DNA of 64,000 nt. Source: Actinomycetota bacterium (GTDB taxonomy: Bacteria > Actinomycetota > Acidimicrobiia > Acidimicrobiales > Iamiaceae). This document shows, one piece after another, positions 8,336 through 16,229 of this stretch; position 1 is the first letter of the stretch, and each line of letters opens with the position of its first letter. A program made the translations under genes and the position numbers. The stretch lies in NCBI GenBank assembly GCA_016185275.1, contig JACPNX010000040.1, positions 1 to 64,000 on the forward strand, written 5' to 3'. The notes under the pieces are model-generated. The model did not search any database and had not been told where the DNA came from. It was given only the letters and a program-made list of their open reading frames with translations.

Positions 8336-9097
8336 TCATCGACCGTGCTGGCGCACCCACGTATGCATGGCGATGCCCGAGGCCACCCCGGCGTTGAGCG
8401 AGCGCGTCGACCCGAGCTGGGTGATCGAGCACACGAGCGTGGCCGCCTCGCGCGCCGCTGGCGACAGCCCGGGCCCTTCCTGGCCGAACAGCAGCACGCA
8501 GCGGCGCGGCAGCACGACGTGCTCGAGGGGCACCGCGCCCGGCAGGTTGTCCACGCCGACCACCGCCAGCCGCTCGGCGGCCGCCCACGCGATGAGGGTG
8601 TCGACGTCCGGGTGGTGCACCACGTGCTGGTACCGGTCGGTGACCATGGCGCCCCGGCGGTTCCAGCGCCGCCGCCCGACGATGTGCACGGCGGCGGCCA
8701 GGAAGGCGTTCGCGCTGCGCACGACCGTGCCGATGTTCAGGTCGTGCTGCCAGTTCTCGACGGCGACGTGGAACGGGTGCCGGCGGGCGTCGAGGTCGCC
8801 CACGATGGCTTCGTGGCGCCAGTAGCGGTACCGGTCGACGACGTTGCGCCGGTCGCCCCCCGCGAGGAGCTCCGGGTCGAGCCGAGGGTCGTCGGGCCAG
8901 GGTCGGGGGTGGGGGCCGACGCCCACCTCGCCGCGCGGACCGGCTGGCCTGGTCGCGCCGCCGCCCGGACGCGGCTCGCCGCCTGGCCGCGCGCCGCCGC
9001 CCGGACGCGGCTCGCCACCTGGCCTGGTCGCGCCGCCGCCCGGACGGGCCTCGCCGCCTGGCCTGGCCGCCCCGGTCACCGGCTCAGCCCCCGGCAC
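8336..9097 (-). CDS. SpoU/TrmH-family RNA 2'-O-methyltransferase
   Basis: Up to 253 residues. The SPOUT core is complete: motif 1 NIGTVVRSANAF, motif 2 LFGQEGPGLS and motif 3 SITQLGSTRSLNAGVASGI, which form the knotted SAM site; it should methylate a ribose in tRNA or rRNA. The first ~57 residues are a Gly/Pro/Arg repeat (GGEPRPGGGATRP-type, encoded by 8930-9075) not seen in the family. A later GTG at 8926 would skip it and could be the real start. The gene overlaps the end of the upstream lipoprotein gene by 14 bp. Specific target nucleotide unknown. Confidence 0.85.
   Translation of the reverse strand: MPGAEPVTGAARPGGEARPGGGATRPGGEPRPGGGARPGGEPRPGGGATRPAGPRGEVGVGPHPRPWPDDPRLDPELLAGGDRRNVVDRYRYWRHEAIVGDLDARRHPFHVAVENWQHDLNIGTVVRSANAFLAAAVHIVGRRRWNRRGAMVTDRYQHVVHHPDVDTLIAWAAAERLAVVGVDNLPGAVPLEHVVLPRRCVLLFGQEGPGLSPAAREAATLVCSITQLGSTRSLNAGVASGIAMHTWVRQHGR
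8930..9075. repeat. GC-rich tandem repeat at the SpoU gene 5' end
   Basis: Repeating units of about 18-39 bp built on gcctggtcgcgccgccgcccggacgcggctcgcc. If translated they give a GGEPRPGGGA-type repeat in the SpoU protein N-terminus. Confidence 0.7.
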
Positions 9098-9947
9098 GCC
9101 TCACCATCGCGTCGATGAGCGCGGTGCGCTGGCCGGGGGTCATCCGCGTGATCATCGAGCCGAAGCCGACATAGGGACCCACGCGGAACACCACCACGTC
9201 GGCCTGGGCGCCGCCCTGATCGGTGCTGCCGCGGTAGCCGCCGTCGCCCAGGCTGGCGACCGGGCGGAGCGTGACCCCGGCGAACTGGCTGGCGCAGGCC
9301 TTCACCGCCTGCGGCAGGTCCGCGAGGTACCTGACCGCGGAGGCCGGGTCCGCGAAGCGCAGCACCACCGCCAACACGATGCCGGCATCACCGCCCGCGC
9401 GGCGCACGAACGCCCGGGTCGACGCCGCCACCGGCTTCGTGCTCGACCGGTAGGCGGGGCAGAAGGCGGCGTAGTCCTGGGGCGGGCGGCTGCTGGTGTC
9501 GTCGCGCCAGCCCGTGCCCAGGTCGGCCGCAGTGACGAGGCGGTTCTGGAGGGAGGTGTCGGTCGGGGTGGGCGTGGTCGTGGTCGTGGTCGTCGCACCG
9601 GTGGGCGCCGTCGTCGCACCGGTGGGCGCCGTCGTCTCGCCGGTGGGCGCCGTCGTCTCGCCGGTTGGCGCGGTGGTGGTCGTGGGCGCGGTCGTCGACC
9701 GGGTGGTGCTCGGGCGGACGGTCGCGGTGGTGGACGTCGACCCTGCGTCGCGACCGCCGCTGGTGCCGCAGGCCGTCACGGCGAACACCGCGAGGACGGT
9801 GGCCACGGCGAGCGGCACGGCTCGGGGTGCGAGCACTGCCGCACCCGCGACCTCGGTGGGGACCGCCGGGGCCGCCGGGGCCGCCGGGGCCGCCGGGGTG
9901 ATCCGCGGGCCCTGCACAGGCTGGCTCGACATCGGCGCGTCGCGCAT
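9084..9947 (-). CDS. Hypothetical lipoprotein with Thr/Pro-rich stalk
   Basis: 287 residues. An N-terminal Pro/Ala run (APAAPAAPAAPAVP) precedes a membrane segment ending in lipobox VFAVTAC, then a Thr-rich linker with four TAPTG(E/A)T repeats, then a globular domain (LVTAADLGTGWRDD ... CPAYRSS ... FVRRAGGDAGIVLAVVLRFADP ... DVVVFRVGPYVGFGS). That domain layout recalls extracytoplasmic PknH-sensor-like or DUF-type domains; I cannot name it confidently. The lipobox is preceded by a longer cytoplasmic region than is typical, so it may be a signal-anchor. Start ATG 9947 has CAGGAT 6 nt upstream. It overlaps the SpoU gene by 14 bp. Confidence 0.7.
   Translation of the reverse strand: MRDAPMSSQPVQGPRITPAAPAAPAAPAVPTEVAGAAVLAPRAVPLAVATVLAVFAVTACGTSGGRDAGSTSTTATVRPSTTRSTTAPTTTTAPTGETTAPTGETTAPTGATTAPTGATTTTTTTPTPTDTSLQNRLVTAADLGTGWRDDTSSRPPQDYAAFCPAYRSSTKPVAASTRAFVRRAGGDAGIVLAVVLRFADPASAVRYLADLPQAVKACASQFAGVTLRPVASLGDGGYRGSTDQGGAQADVVVFRVGPYVGFGSMITRMTPGQRTALIDAMVRRAGG
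9583..9670. repeat. 21-bp tandem repeat in the lipoprotein linker
   Basis: About four copies of a 21-bp unit (gtgggcgccgtcgtctcgcc-type) encode the TAPTGET stalk in frame. Confidence 0.75.
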
Positions 9948-10073
9948 CGCGACATCCTGGCACCGGCCACCGGGCACCCCGGGCCGCGGCCCGGGCGGCT
10001 GCCGACCGCCGACGACGCCGCCGCCGGCGACCACTCGGCAGCCACTCCACCGTCGCCGCTCAGTGCTCAGCGC

Positions 10074-13000
10074 TCAGCGGAAGTCGCGGCTCTTCGTCGG
10101 CGCGGCGAGCGGCAGCGCCTCGATGCGCTCCGCGATCACGTTGATCACGCCGTCGACCTTCTCCAGCCGGCCGCGGATCAGTAGCGCCGGCGCGCTGCGG
10201 GCCACCCGGCGGTGGTGCAGCCAGCAGCCCTTCGACACGATCACGTTCACGAGACCGGTCTCGTCCTCGAGGTTCACGAAGATCGTCCCCGCCGCGGTGG
10301 CCGGGCGTTGCCGGTGGGTCACGACGCCGCCGACGACCACCTTCGCCCCGTCCGGGCAGGCCCTCAACCCCGTGGCCGTCACCACGCCGAGGCGGTCGAG
10401 GTGGGCCCGCACGAACCGGGTGGGGTGTCCCTCGGGGGACACGCCGGTGGCCCACAGGTCGGCCACCGCCTCCTCGGCCGGCGACATGCCGGGCAGGGCG
10501 GGCGCGTGCACGCCGGTGACCACGCCGTCGAGCCGGTCGGGCCGGGACTGGGCCACGGCCCCCGCCGACCACAGCGCCTCGCGCCGCGACACGCCGAAGC
10601 AGCCGAGCGCCCCCGCGGTGGCCAGCGCCTCGAGGACCTCGAGCGAGGCACCGGCGCGGCGGGCGAGGTCCTCCATCGACGCGTAGGGCCGGCCGGCGGC
10701 GATGCGTTGCGCCAGGTCCTCCCCCACCCCGCGCACCGACGAGATCCCGAGGCGCACGGCCGGTCCGCCCACGCCCCAGCGCTCGGGGGGCCGGCCCGGT
10801 CCATTGTCGGGACGGGCCCTGCCGACCCCGTCGACCCCGTCGACCCCGTCGACCCCGTCGATCCCGTCGACCCCGTCGACCTCCAGCGTGGCGGCTGCGC
10901 CCGAGGCGTTGATGTCGGGACTGCGCACCTCCACGCCGTGGCGGCGGGCGTCCTGCACGAGGCTGTGCGGCGAGTAGAAGCCCATCGGCTGGGCGTTGAG
11001 GAGACCCGCGCAGAAGGCGGCGGGCTGGTAGCGCTTCAGCCACGACGACGCGTACACGAGGTAGGCGAAGCTCACCGAATGGCTCTCGGGGAAGCCGTAG
11101 TTGGCGAAGGCCACGAGCTTGTCCCAGATCTCGTCGGCCACGTCGCCCTCGATGCTGCGCTCGGCCATGCCCGCGTAGAGCCGCTGGCGCAGGCGCTCCA
11201 TGCGCTCCCGGCTGCGCTTGGACCCCATGGCCTGGCGGAGCTGGTCGGCCTCGGCGGCGCTGAACCCGGCCACGTCGATGGCCATCTGCATGAGCTGCTC
11301 CTGGAACAGGGGCACGCCGAGCGTCTTGCGCAGCGCCGGCTCGACCAGCGGGTGCAGGTAGGTGACGGGCTCCTTGCCGTTGCGCCGGCGGATGTAGGGG
11401 TGCACCGAGCCGCCCTGGATGGGGCCGGGGCGGATCAGGGCGATCTCGACGACGAGGTCGTAGAAGGTGCGCGGTCGCAGGCGCGGCAGCGTGGCCATCT
11501 GGGCGCGGGACTCGACCTGGAACACGCCCACGGAGTCGGCCCGGCAGAGCATCTCGTAGACCTCCGGGTCCTGGGGCAGGTCGGCCAGGTCGACCTCCTC
11601 GCCGGACCACGCCCGGACGAGGTCGACGGTCTCGTGCAGCGCGGTGAGCATGCCCAGCCCGAGCAGGTCGAACTTCACGAGACCGACCGCGGCGCAGTCG
11701 TCCTTGTCCCACTGCAGGACGCTGCGGATCGGCGGACCGCCCGGCGTCTTGCGCCCGCTGAAGCGGGCCCACTCGACCGGGCACACCTCGACCACCGGCC
11801 GGTCGCAGATCACCATGCCGCCCGAGTGGACGCCGAGGTGGCGGGGTGCGTGCTCGATCTGCGCGGCCAGCTCGAGCACGGCGGCGGGGATGTCGTGGTC
11901 GGGCAGTTCGGTGGTGGCCGACAGCGGGCCCCAGCGCTCGAGCTGGCGGGCCCAGGCGTCCTGCTGGCCGGGTGCGTAGCCGAGGGCGCGGGCCATGTCG
12001 CGCACGGCGGAGCGGGCGCGGTAGGTGATCACGTTGCAGACCTGCGCGGCGCGCTCGCGGCCGTGGCGTTCGTAGACGTACTGGATGACCTCCTCGCGCC
12101 GGCCGGACTCGATGTCGAGGTCGATGTCGGGCGGGCCGTCGCGCTCGGGCGACAGGAAGCGCTCGAACAGCAGGCCCAGCTTCACCGCGTCGGCCTTGGT
12201 GATGCCGAGGGCGAAGCACACCGCCGAGTTCGCCGCCGACCCGCGGCCCTGGCAGTAGATGCCGGCCTCGCGGCAGAAGCGGACGATGTCCCACACGACG
12301 AGGAAGTAACCGGGGAACCCGAGGGCCTCGATGAGGGCGAGCTCGTGGTCGAGCTGTGCGTAGGCGCCTTCGACCCGCTCGGCGCCAGGTGGGCCGTAAC
12401 GCTGGCTGGCCCCTTCGGCGACGAGCCGGCGCAGGTGCCCCATCTCGTCGAGTCCCGGCGGGCACGGGAACGGCGGAAGCTGCGGGGCGACGAGGCGCAG
12501 GTCGAACGCGCAGGCCCGCGCCAGCTCGGCGGCCCGCTCGACGACGCCGGGGAAGCGGGCGAAGCGGCGGGCCTGCTCGGCGCCCGAGCGCAGGTGGGCG
12601 CCGGCCGCGGCCGGAAGCCAGCCGTCGAGCTCGTCGAGGCTGCGCCGGGCCCGCACCGCGGCCAGTGCGGTGGCCAGGCGGCGCCCGGCCGGGGCGGCGT
12701 AGTGGGCGTTGGTGGTGGCGATCACGTCGACCCCGGCGGTGACGGCGAGCTCGGCCAGCGCGTCGTTGCGGGCGGCGTCGAGCGGGTGGCCGTGGTCCCA
12801 CAGCTCGACGGCCACGTTCTCGCGGCCGAAGGCGTCGGTCAGCTCGGCCAGCGCGCGCCGGGCGGCGGCGGGGCCGTGGTCCACGAGGGCGGCGGGCACC
12901 GAGCCCTTGCGGCAGCCGGTGAGGACGAGCCAGCCCTCGCCGGGGCCGCTCCGAACCGGGCCGGTCGGCACCCGGGCGGTCGGAACCGAGCCGGTCGGCA

Positions 13001-13622
13001 CCCGGCCGGTCGGCACCCGGCCGGTCGGAACCGGGCCGGTCGGGGCCCGGCCGAGGTCGGCCAGGCCGGCCAGGGTCATGCGGGGCGCGTCCTTCACCCC
13101 GGCGAGCTGAGCCGTGCTGATGGCCCGGGCCAGGCGCGCGTAGCCGGCCGGGTTGCGGGCGAGGATCACGAGGTGGTGGCCGGGCGGGTCGGGCACACCG
13201 GTGCGGGGCTCGGGTGCGCCGTCTCGCTCGGCTCGCAGCGTCAGCTCGGCGCCGAACACGGTGCGCACGCCGAGCGCCCGGGCCGCCTCCGCGAAGCGAA
13301 CGACGCCGTAGAAGCCGTCGTGGTCGGTGAGGGCCAGTGCCTCGAGGCCCAGACGGGCGGCTTCTTCGACCAGCGCCTCGGGTGACGAGGCCCCGTCGAG
13401 GAAGCTGAACGACGAGTGGCAGTGCAGCTCGGCGTAGGGCACGACGGGTCCCGGCGGTGCCGGCTGCGGGTCGACCCGGGGCTCGTAGGCCGGGCGGTGG
13501 TGCGACCAGGCGGGGCTGTCGCCGCCGTCGGCCCACGGCGGCGGCTCCTCGCGCCGGGCGCGCCGGCCCGACAGCGTGCGCTCCAGCTCGGACCACGGTT
13601 GGCGGGGGTTGTTGAAGCCCAT
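10074..13622 (-). CDS. dnaE2: Error-prone DNA polymerase III alpha, DnaE2
   Basis: 1182 residues. The mutasome polymerase replicates across lesions together with ImuB and ImuA', both encoded at 36.7-39.3 kb. Domains in order: PHP (YAELHCHSSFSFLDGAS, TDHDGFYG), C-family palm with catalytic aspartates in PDIDLDIE, fingers, tandem HhH, and an OB fold near the C-terminus. Two in-frame tandem-repeat insertions are unusual: a (T-G-x-V-P)n block in the PHP region (12959-13048) and a (V-D-G)n block (10823-10881). Start is ATG 13622; the longer reading frame to 13859 runs into the photolyase gene and is rejected. A LexA box lies 18 nt upstream, so SOS induction is expected. Confidence 0.95.
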   Translation of the reverse strand: MGFNNPRQPWSELERTLSGRRARREEPPPWADGGDSPAWSHHRPAYEPRVDPQPAPPGPVVPYAELHCHSSFSFLDGASSPEALVEEAARLGLEALALTDHDGFYGVVRFAEAARALGVRTVFGAELTLRAERDGAPEPRTGVPDPPGHHLVILARNPAGYARLARAISTAQLAGVKDAPRMTLAGLADLGRAPTGPVPTGRVPTGRVPTGSVPTARVPTGPVRSGPGEGWLVLTGCRKGSVPAALVDHGPAAARRALAELTDAFGRENVAVELWDHGHPLDAARNDALAELAVTAGVDVIATTNAHYAAPAGRRLATALAAVRARRSLDELDGWLPAAAGAHLRSGAEQARRFARFPGVVERAAELARACAFDLRLVAPQLPPFPCPPGLDEMGHLRRLVAEGASQRYGPPGAERVEGAYAQLDHELALIEALGFPGYFLVVWDIVRFCREAGIYCQGRGSAANSAVCFALGITKADAVKLGLLFERFLSPERDGPPDIDLDIESGRREEVIQYVYERHGRERAAQVCNVITYRARSAVRDMARALGYAPGQQDAWARQLERWGPLSATTELPDHDIPAAVLELAAQIEHAPRHLGVHSGGMVICDRPVVEVCPVEWARFSGRKTPGGPPIRSVLQWDKDDCAAVGLVKFDLLGLGMLTALHETVDLVRAWSGEEVDLADLPQDPEVYEMLCRADSVGVFQVESRAQMATLPRLRPRTFYDLVVEIALIRPGPIQGGSVHPYIRRRNGKEPVTYLHPLVEPALRKTLGVPLFQEQLMQMAIDVAGFSAAEADQLRQAMGSKRSRERMERLRQRLYAGMAERSIEGDVADEIWDKLVAFANYGFPESHSVSFAYLVYASSWLKRYQPAAFCAGLLNAQPMGFYSPHSLVQDARRHGVEVRSPDINASGAAATLEVDGVDGIDGVDGVDGVDGVGRARPDNGPGRPPERWGVGGPAVRLGISSVRGVGEDLAQRIAAGRPYASMEDLARRAGASLEVLEALATAGALGCFGVSRREALWSAGAVAQSRPDRLDGVVTGVHAPALPGMSPAEEAVADLWATGVSPEGHPTRFVRAHLDRLGVVTATGLRACPDGAKVVVGGVVTHRQRPATAAGTIFVNLEDETGLVNVIVSKGCWLHHRRVARSAPALLIRGRLEKVDGVINVIAERIEALPLAAPTKSRDFR
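10823..10881. repeat. 9-bp tandem repeat inside dnaE2
   Basis: Seven near-perfect gaccccgtc units encode a (Val/Ile-Asp-Gly) run near the thumb/HhH boundary of DnaE2, in frame. Confidence 0.8.
12959..13048. repeat. 15-bp tandem repeat inside dnaE2
   Basis: About six imperfect 15-bp units (ggtcggcacccggcc-type) encode a Pro-Thr-Gly-Xaa-Val run inserted within the PHP domain region, in frame. Confidence 0.8.
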
Positions 13623-13633
13623 GAGGGGTCGCC

Positions 13634-13639
13634 AGCATA
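13634..13639 (-). promoter_or_regulatory. Putative -10 box of dnaE2
   Basis: Minus-strand TATGCT, 11 nt before the ATG and immediately downstream of the LexA box. Confidence 0.5.
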
Positions 13640-13640
13640 G

Positions 13641-13654
13641 CGAACACGAGTTCG
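13641..13654 (-). promoter_or_regulatory. LexA (SOS) box of dnaE2
   Basis: CGAACACGAGTTCG is a dyad (CGAAC-N4-GTTCG) matching the Gram-positive/actinobacterial LexA operator. It abuts the -10 box of dnaE2, whose mycobacterial homologue is a known SOS gene. Confidence 0.85.
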
Positions 13655-13677
13655 TATCGGCACCGGCGGCCCGTGCG

Positions 13678-15081
13678 TCACGGTGAGCGGCGACCGGTCC
13701 CCCTGCCAGCGCCGCTGCCGCCCGCCCGACTCGATGCCTCGTAGCGCGCCAGCGCCTCCGCCCGCTCCGAGGCGTGGTCGACGATCGGTGGTGGGTACCC
13801 GACCGGCGGACCGCCGGGCGCCTCCCAGGGCCGGTGGATGTGGCGCGGGGGAACCGCACGCAGCTCGGGAACCCAGCGGCGGACGTAGGTGCCGTCCGGA
13901 TCGAAGCGCTGCCCCTGGGTCACCGGGTTGAAGACCCGGACGTAGGGGGCGGGGTCGGTCCCGGTGCCCGCGGTCCACTGCCAGCCGTGCTGGTTGGAGG
14001 CGAGGTCGCCGTCGACGAGGTGGTGCATGAAGTGGGCGGCGCCGCGGGTCCAGTCGACGTGCAGGTCCTTGACGAGGAAGCTGGCCACGACCATCCGCAG
14101 GCGGTTGTGCATCCATGCCTCGGCGAGGAGTTGGCGCATGCCGGCATCGACGAAGGGGTAGCCCGTGCGCCCGGCCGCCCAGGCGGCGAAGCGCTCGTCG
14201 GCCAGCCGGCCGCTGTCGACCTGCATCGATCGCATGGCGGGCTGCAGGCTCTGCCGCGCCGAGTCGGGCCGGTGGTGGAGCACGTCGGCGTAGAACTCGC
14301 GCCAGCACAGCTCGGTGCGGAATGCATCCGCCGACTTCGATCGACCCAGCCCGCCGAGAAGCTGCCGCGGGTGGATGGTGCCCCACCGGAGGTGCGGCGA
14401 GAGCCGGCTGGTGGCGTCGGCGCCAGGGTCGTTGCGGCCGGTCGCGTACTGGTCGAGGTGGGTGTCCCAGAACCGCCGGGCGGCGCGCTTGGCGGCCTCC
14501 TCCCCGGCGCCCGGCAGTGCGGCGGAGCAGGTGGGTTCGGCGGGAAGCGCATCGCCGTCGAGCCCTTCGGCCCACCGCACCCGTTGCGGCGCCCGCTGCG
14601 GTCGGTCCCATCCGAGCGCCCGCCACGCGCGCGCGAACGGGCCGAACACCTTGTACGGCGCGCCGGCTGCGGTGCGCACGGTGCCGGGCGCGACGGCGTA
14701 GGGGCTGCCGGTGCGCACGAGCTCCATCCCGCGGTCGGCGAGCGCCCGCTCGACACGCTCGTCCCGGGCGGCACCGTAGGGCCCGAAGTCTGCGGACACG
14801 TGGACGGATCGGGCGCCCACGTCGGACGCCACCTGGACGACCTGCGACTCGGGATCGCCGCGGCGCACGACCAGCCGCCCACCGATCGACTCGTCGAGGG
14901 CGCGCAGGCTGCGGAGCAGGAAGGCGCGCCGCGCCGGACCGGCGGGGTGCAGCAGCCGGTCGTCGAGGCAGTACGCGGCGGCGACCACGCCGTCGCGCCC
15001 GGCCGACGCGGCGGCGGAGAGCAGGGCCGGGTTGTCGGAGAGCCGAAGGTCGCGCCGGAACCACATCACCGACGCGGTCAC
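13678..15081 (-). CDS. phrB: Class I deoxyribodipyrimidine photolyase
   Basis: 467 residues, full length. Repairs cyclobutane pyrimidine dimers using FADH- and blue light. N-terminal antenna-binding Rossmann domain (MWFRRDLRLSDNPAL) and C-terminal FAD-binding domain with SRLSPHLRWGTI, ELCWREFYADVL, GYPFVDAGMRQL, WMHNRLRMVVASFLVKDL and DLASNQHGWQW are all visible. Start GTG 15081; an in-frame ATG at 15066 is possible. It is 37 bp downstream of a 41-codon small ORF and diverges from the carotenoid operon, an arrangement seen in light-induced carotenogenic loci of other actinobacteria. dnaE2 follows but has its own SOS promoter. Confidence 0.95.
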   Translation of the reverse strand: MTASVMWFRRDLRLSDNPALLSAAASAGRDGVVAAAYCLDDRLLHPAGPARRAFLLRSLRALDESIGGRLVVRRGDPESQVVQVASDVGARSVHVSADFGPYGAARDERVERALADRGMELVRTGSPYAVAPGTVRTAAGAPYKVFGPFARAWRALGWDRPQRAPQRVRWAEGLDGDALPAEPTCSAALPGAGEEAAKRAARRFWDTHLDQYATGRNDPGADATSRLSPHLRWGTIHPRQLLGGLGRSKSADAFRTELCWREFYADVLHHRPDSARQSLQPAMRSMQVDSGRLADERFAAWAAGRTGYPFVDAGMRQLLAEAWMHNRLRMVVASFLVKDLHVDWTRGAAHFMHHLVDGDLASNQHGWQWTAGTGTDPAPYVRVFNPVTQGQRFDPDGTYVRRWVPELRAVPPRHIHRPWEAPGGPPVGYPPPIVDHASERAEALARYEASSRAGGSGAGRGTGRRSP

Positions 15082-15118
15082 GACCGGACCGCGCTGCGCG
15101 GGACGGCCGGTGGAGCGC

Positions 15119-15244
15119 TCATGTGGTGCGGGCGAGCCCCACCCCGGCCGGGGTGCCGGCCGCCGTCCAGCTCGCGTGGTCGACGTCGCCGCGCCGGGCG
15201 CCGCTCTCGGTGCCGCGCTCCTCGACGTGCTCGATGGTTGCCAT
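15119..15244 (-). CDS. Small ORF (41 aa) upstream of photolyase
   Basis: ATG 15244 to TGA 15119 encodes 41 residues beginning MATIEHVEERGTESG and ending with GVGLARTT; acidic at the start, no membrane segment. It has one of the best ribosome binding sites in the window (AGGAGGG, 15248-15254). It lies between the inverted repeat at 15260-15284 and the photolyase gene, on the same strand as the latter. No family was recognised. It could be a small regulator or a leader peptide; conservation of this frame in relatives would decide whether it is real. Confidence 0.5.
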   Translation of the reverse strand: MATIEHVEERGTESGARRGDVDHASWTAAGTPAGVGLARTT

Positions 15245-15259
15245 CTTCCCTCCTGGACG

Positions 15260-15284
15260 TATCCTCTACAACGTGTCGAGGATA
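15260..15284. promoter_or_regulatory. Inverted repeat, candidate operator of the divergent photolyase/carotenoid promoters
   Basis: TATCCTC - 11 nt - GAGGATA forms a perfect 7-bp dyad in the 145-bp space between the 41-codon ORF/photolyase and the MerR-DICT gene. Position and symmetry fit a binding site for the adjacent MerR-type regulator. This is inferred. Confidence 0.55.
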
Positions 15285-15389
15285 TCCGTACTCGTCATCG
15301 AGCCCACCGACCACTCGTGCGGCTACCGCCGATCCTCAGCACGCGGTCGAAGGATGAACCACTCCCTGTCCAGGTCTGGAAGGACTGCG

Positions 15390-16229
15390 ATGTCGGACGC
15401 GTCGTTGACCATCGGCGATCTCGCGGAGCGCACCGGCGTCGGCGTGGCCACGCTGCGGGCGTGGGAGGCCCGCTTCGGGTTCCCGCAGCCCGTGCGCCTC
15501 CAGAGCGGTCACCGCCGGTACCGGGAGCGCGACGTGGCGACCGTCGGTCAGGTCACCCGCGCCCGCCGGGGCGGCCTCTCCCTGGGCGCCGCCATCGCGA
15601 TGGTGCACGACTCGGGCGACGTCCGGCCGCCGTCGGTCTTCGGGGCGGTGCGACAGCGCCACCGCGGTTTGACGACCCACGTCCTGGCCAAGCCGGCGAT
15701 GACGGCGATCAGCCGCGCCATCGAGGACGAGTGGATGTCGGCATCGGGCCGCGGGCTCGTCGTCGGGTCCTTCCAGCGGGTCGAGTTCTTCCGCCGCTCC
15801 GGGCGGAAATGGAGGGAGCTGGCCAGGACGGCGGACCACGCCATCGCGCTCGCCGACTTCCCGAGGCGCCGCTTGCGGCGGGGACAGCCGTACGAGGTGC
15901 CGCTGCCAGCCGAAGCACCGCTGCTGCGGGAATGGGCGGTTCTGGTCGACGGCCCGCACCTGGCGGCGATGGTCGCCGGGTGGGAGCGCCACGGTGGGCC
16001 GGCGTCGACCCGGGCCGCAGATCGGCGCCGCCGGTTCGAAGCGGTGTGGACGACCGATCCCGCCGTGGTGCGCACGGGGATCGAGGCGGCGCTCGAGCAG
16101 GCGCAGCGCTCCGTCGGGGCGTCCCTCGACGGCCTGGCGGAGAGCCTGCCGCCCGTCGTCGACGATCCCGCGGTGGCGCTGGAACGAGGCATGGCCCTCG
16201 CCAACCGCATCGTGGGGTACCTGGCATGA
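15390..16229 (+). CDS. MerR-family regulator with DICT-like sensory domain
   Basis: 279 residues. The N-terminal winged helix is a clear MerR DNA-binding domain (TIGDLAERTGVGVATLRAWEARFGF ... GHRRYRERDV). The C-terminal two thirds (from about residue 80) contain HVLAKPAMTAISRAIEDEW and 'GSFQRVEFFRRSGRKWRELARTADHAIALADF', which I read as a DICT-type sensory domain; no B12-binding domain is present, so it differs from LitR/CarH light sensors. Start ATG 15390 has GGAAGGAC upstream. The stop overlaps the next start (ATGA), making it the first gene of a coupled carotenoid operon, which it presumably controls. Confidence 0.85.
   Translation: MSDASLTIGDLAERTGVGVATLRAWEARFGFPQPVRLQSGHRRYRERDVATVGQVTRARRGGLSLGAAIAMVHDSGDVRPPSVFGAVRQRHRGLTTHVLAKPAMTAISRAIEDEWMSASGRGLVVGSFQRVEFFRRSGRKWRELARTADHAIALADFPRRRLRRGQPYEVPLPAEAPLLREWAVLVDGPHLAAMVAGWERHGGPASTRAADRRRRFEAVWTTDPAVVRTGIEAALEQAQRSVGASLDGLAESLPPVVDDPAVALERGMALANRIVGYLA

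Noticed and set aside
10212-13385. A 1057-codon plus-strand open frame across dnaE2
   Set aside because: It is the antisense shadow of dnaE2 in a GC-rich gene; composition is Gly/Arg/Val/His-rich without any domain, and the minus-strand protein has all polymerase motifs.
15078-15314. 78-codon minus-strand ORF in the carotenoid control region
   Set aside because: Composition is Arg/Pro-rich and lacks an RBS; another frame in the same place (41 codons) has an excellent RBS.
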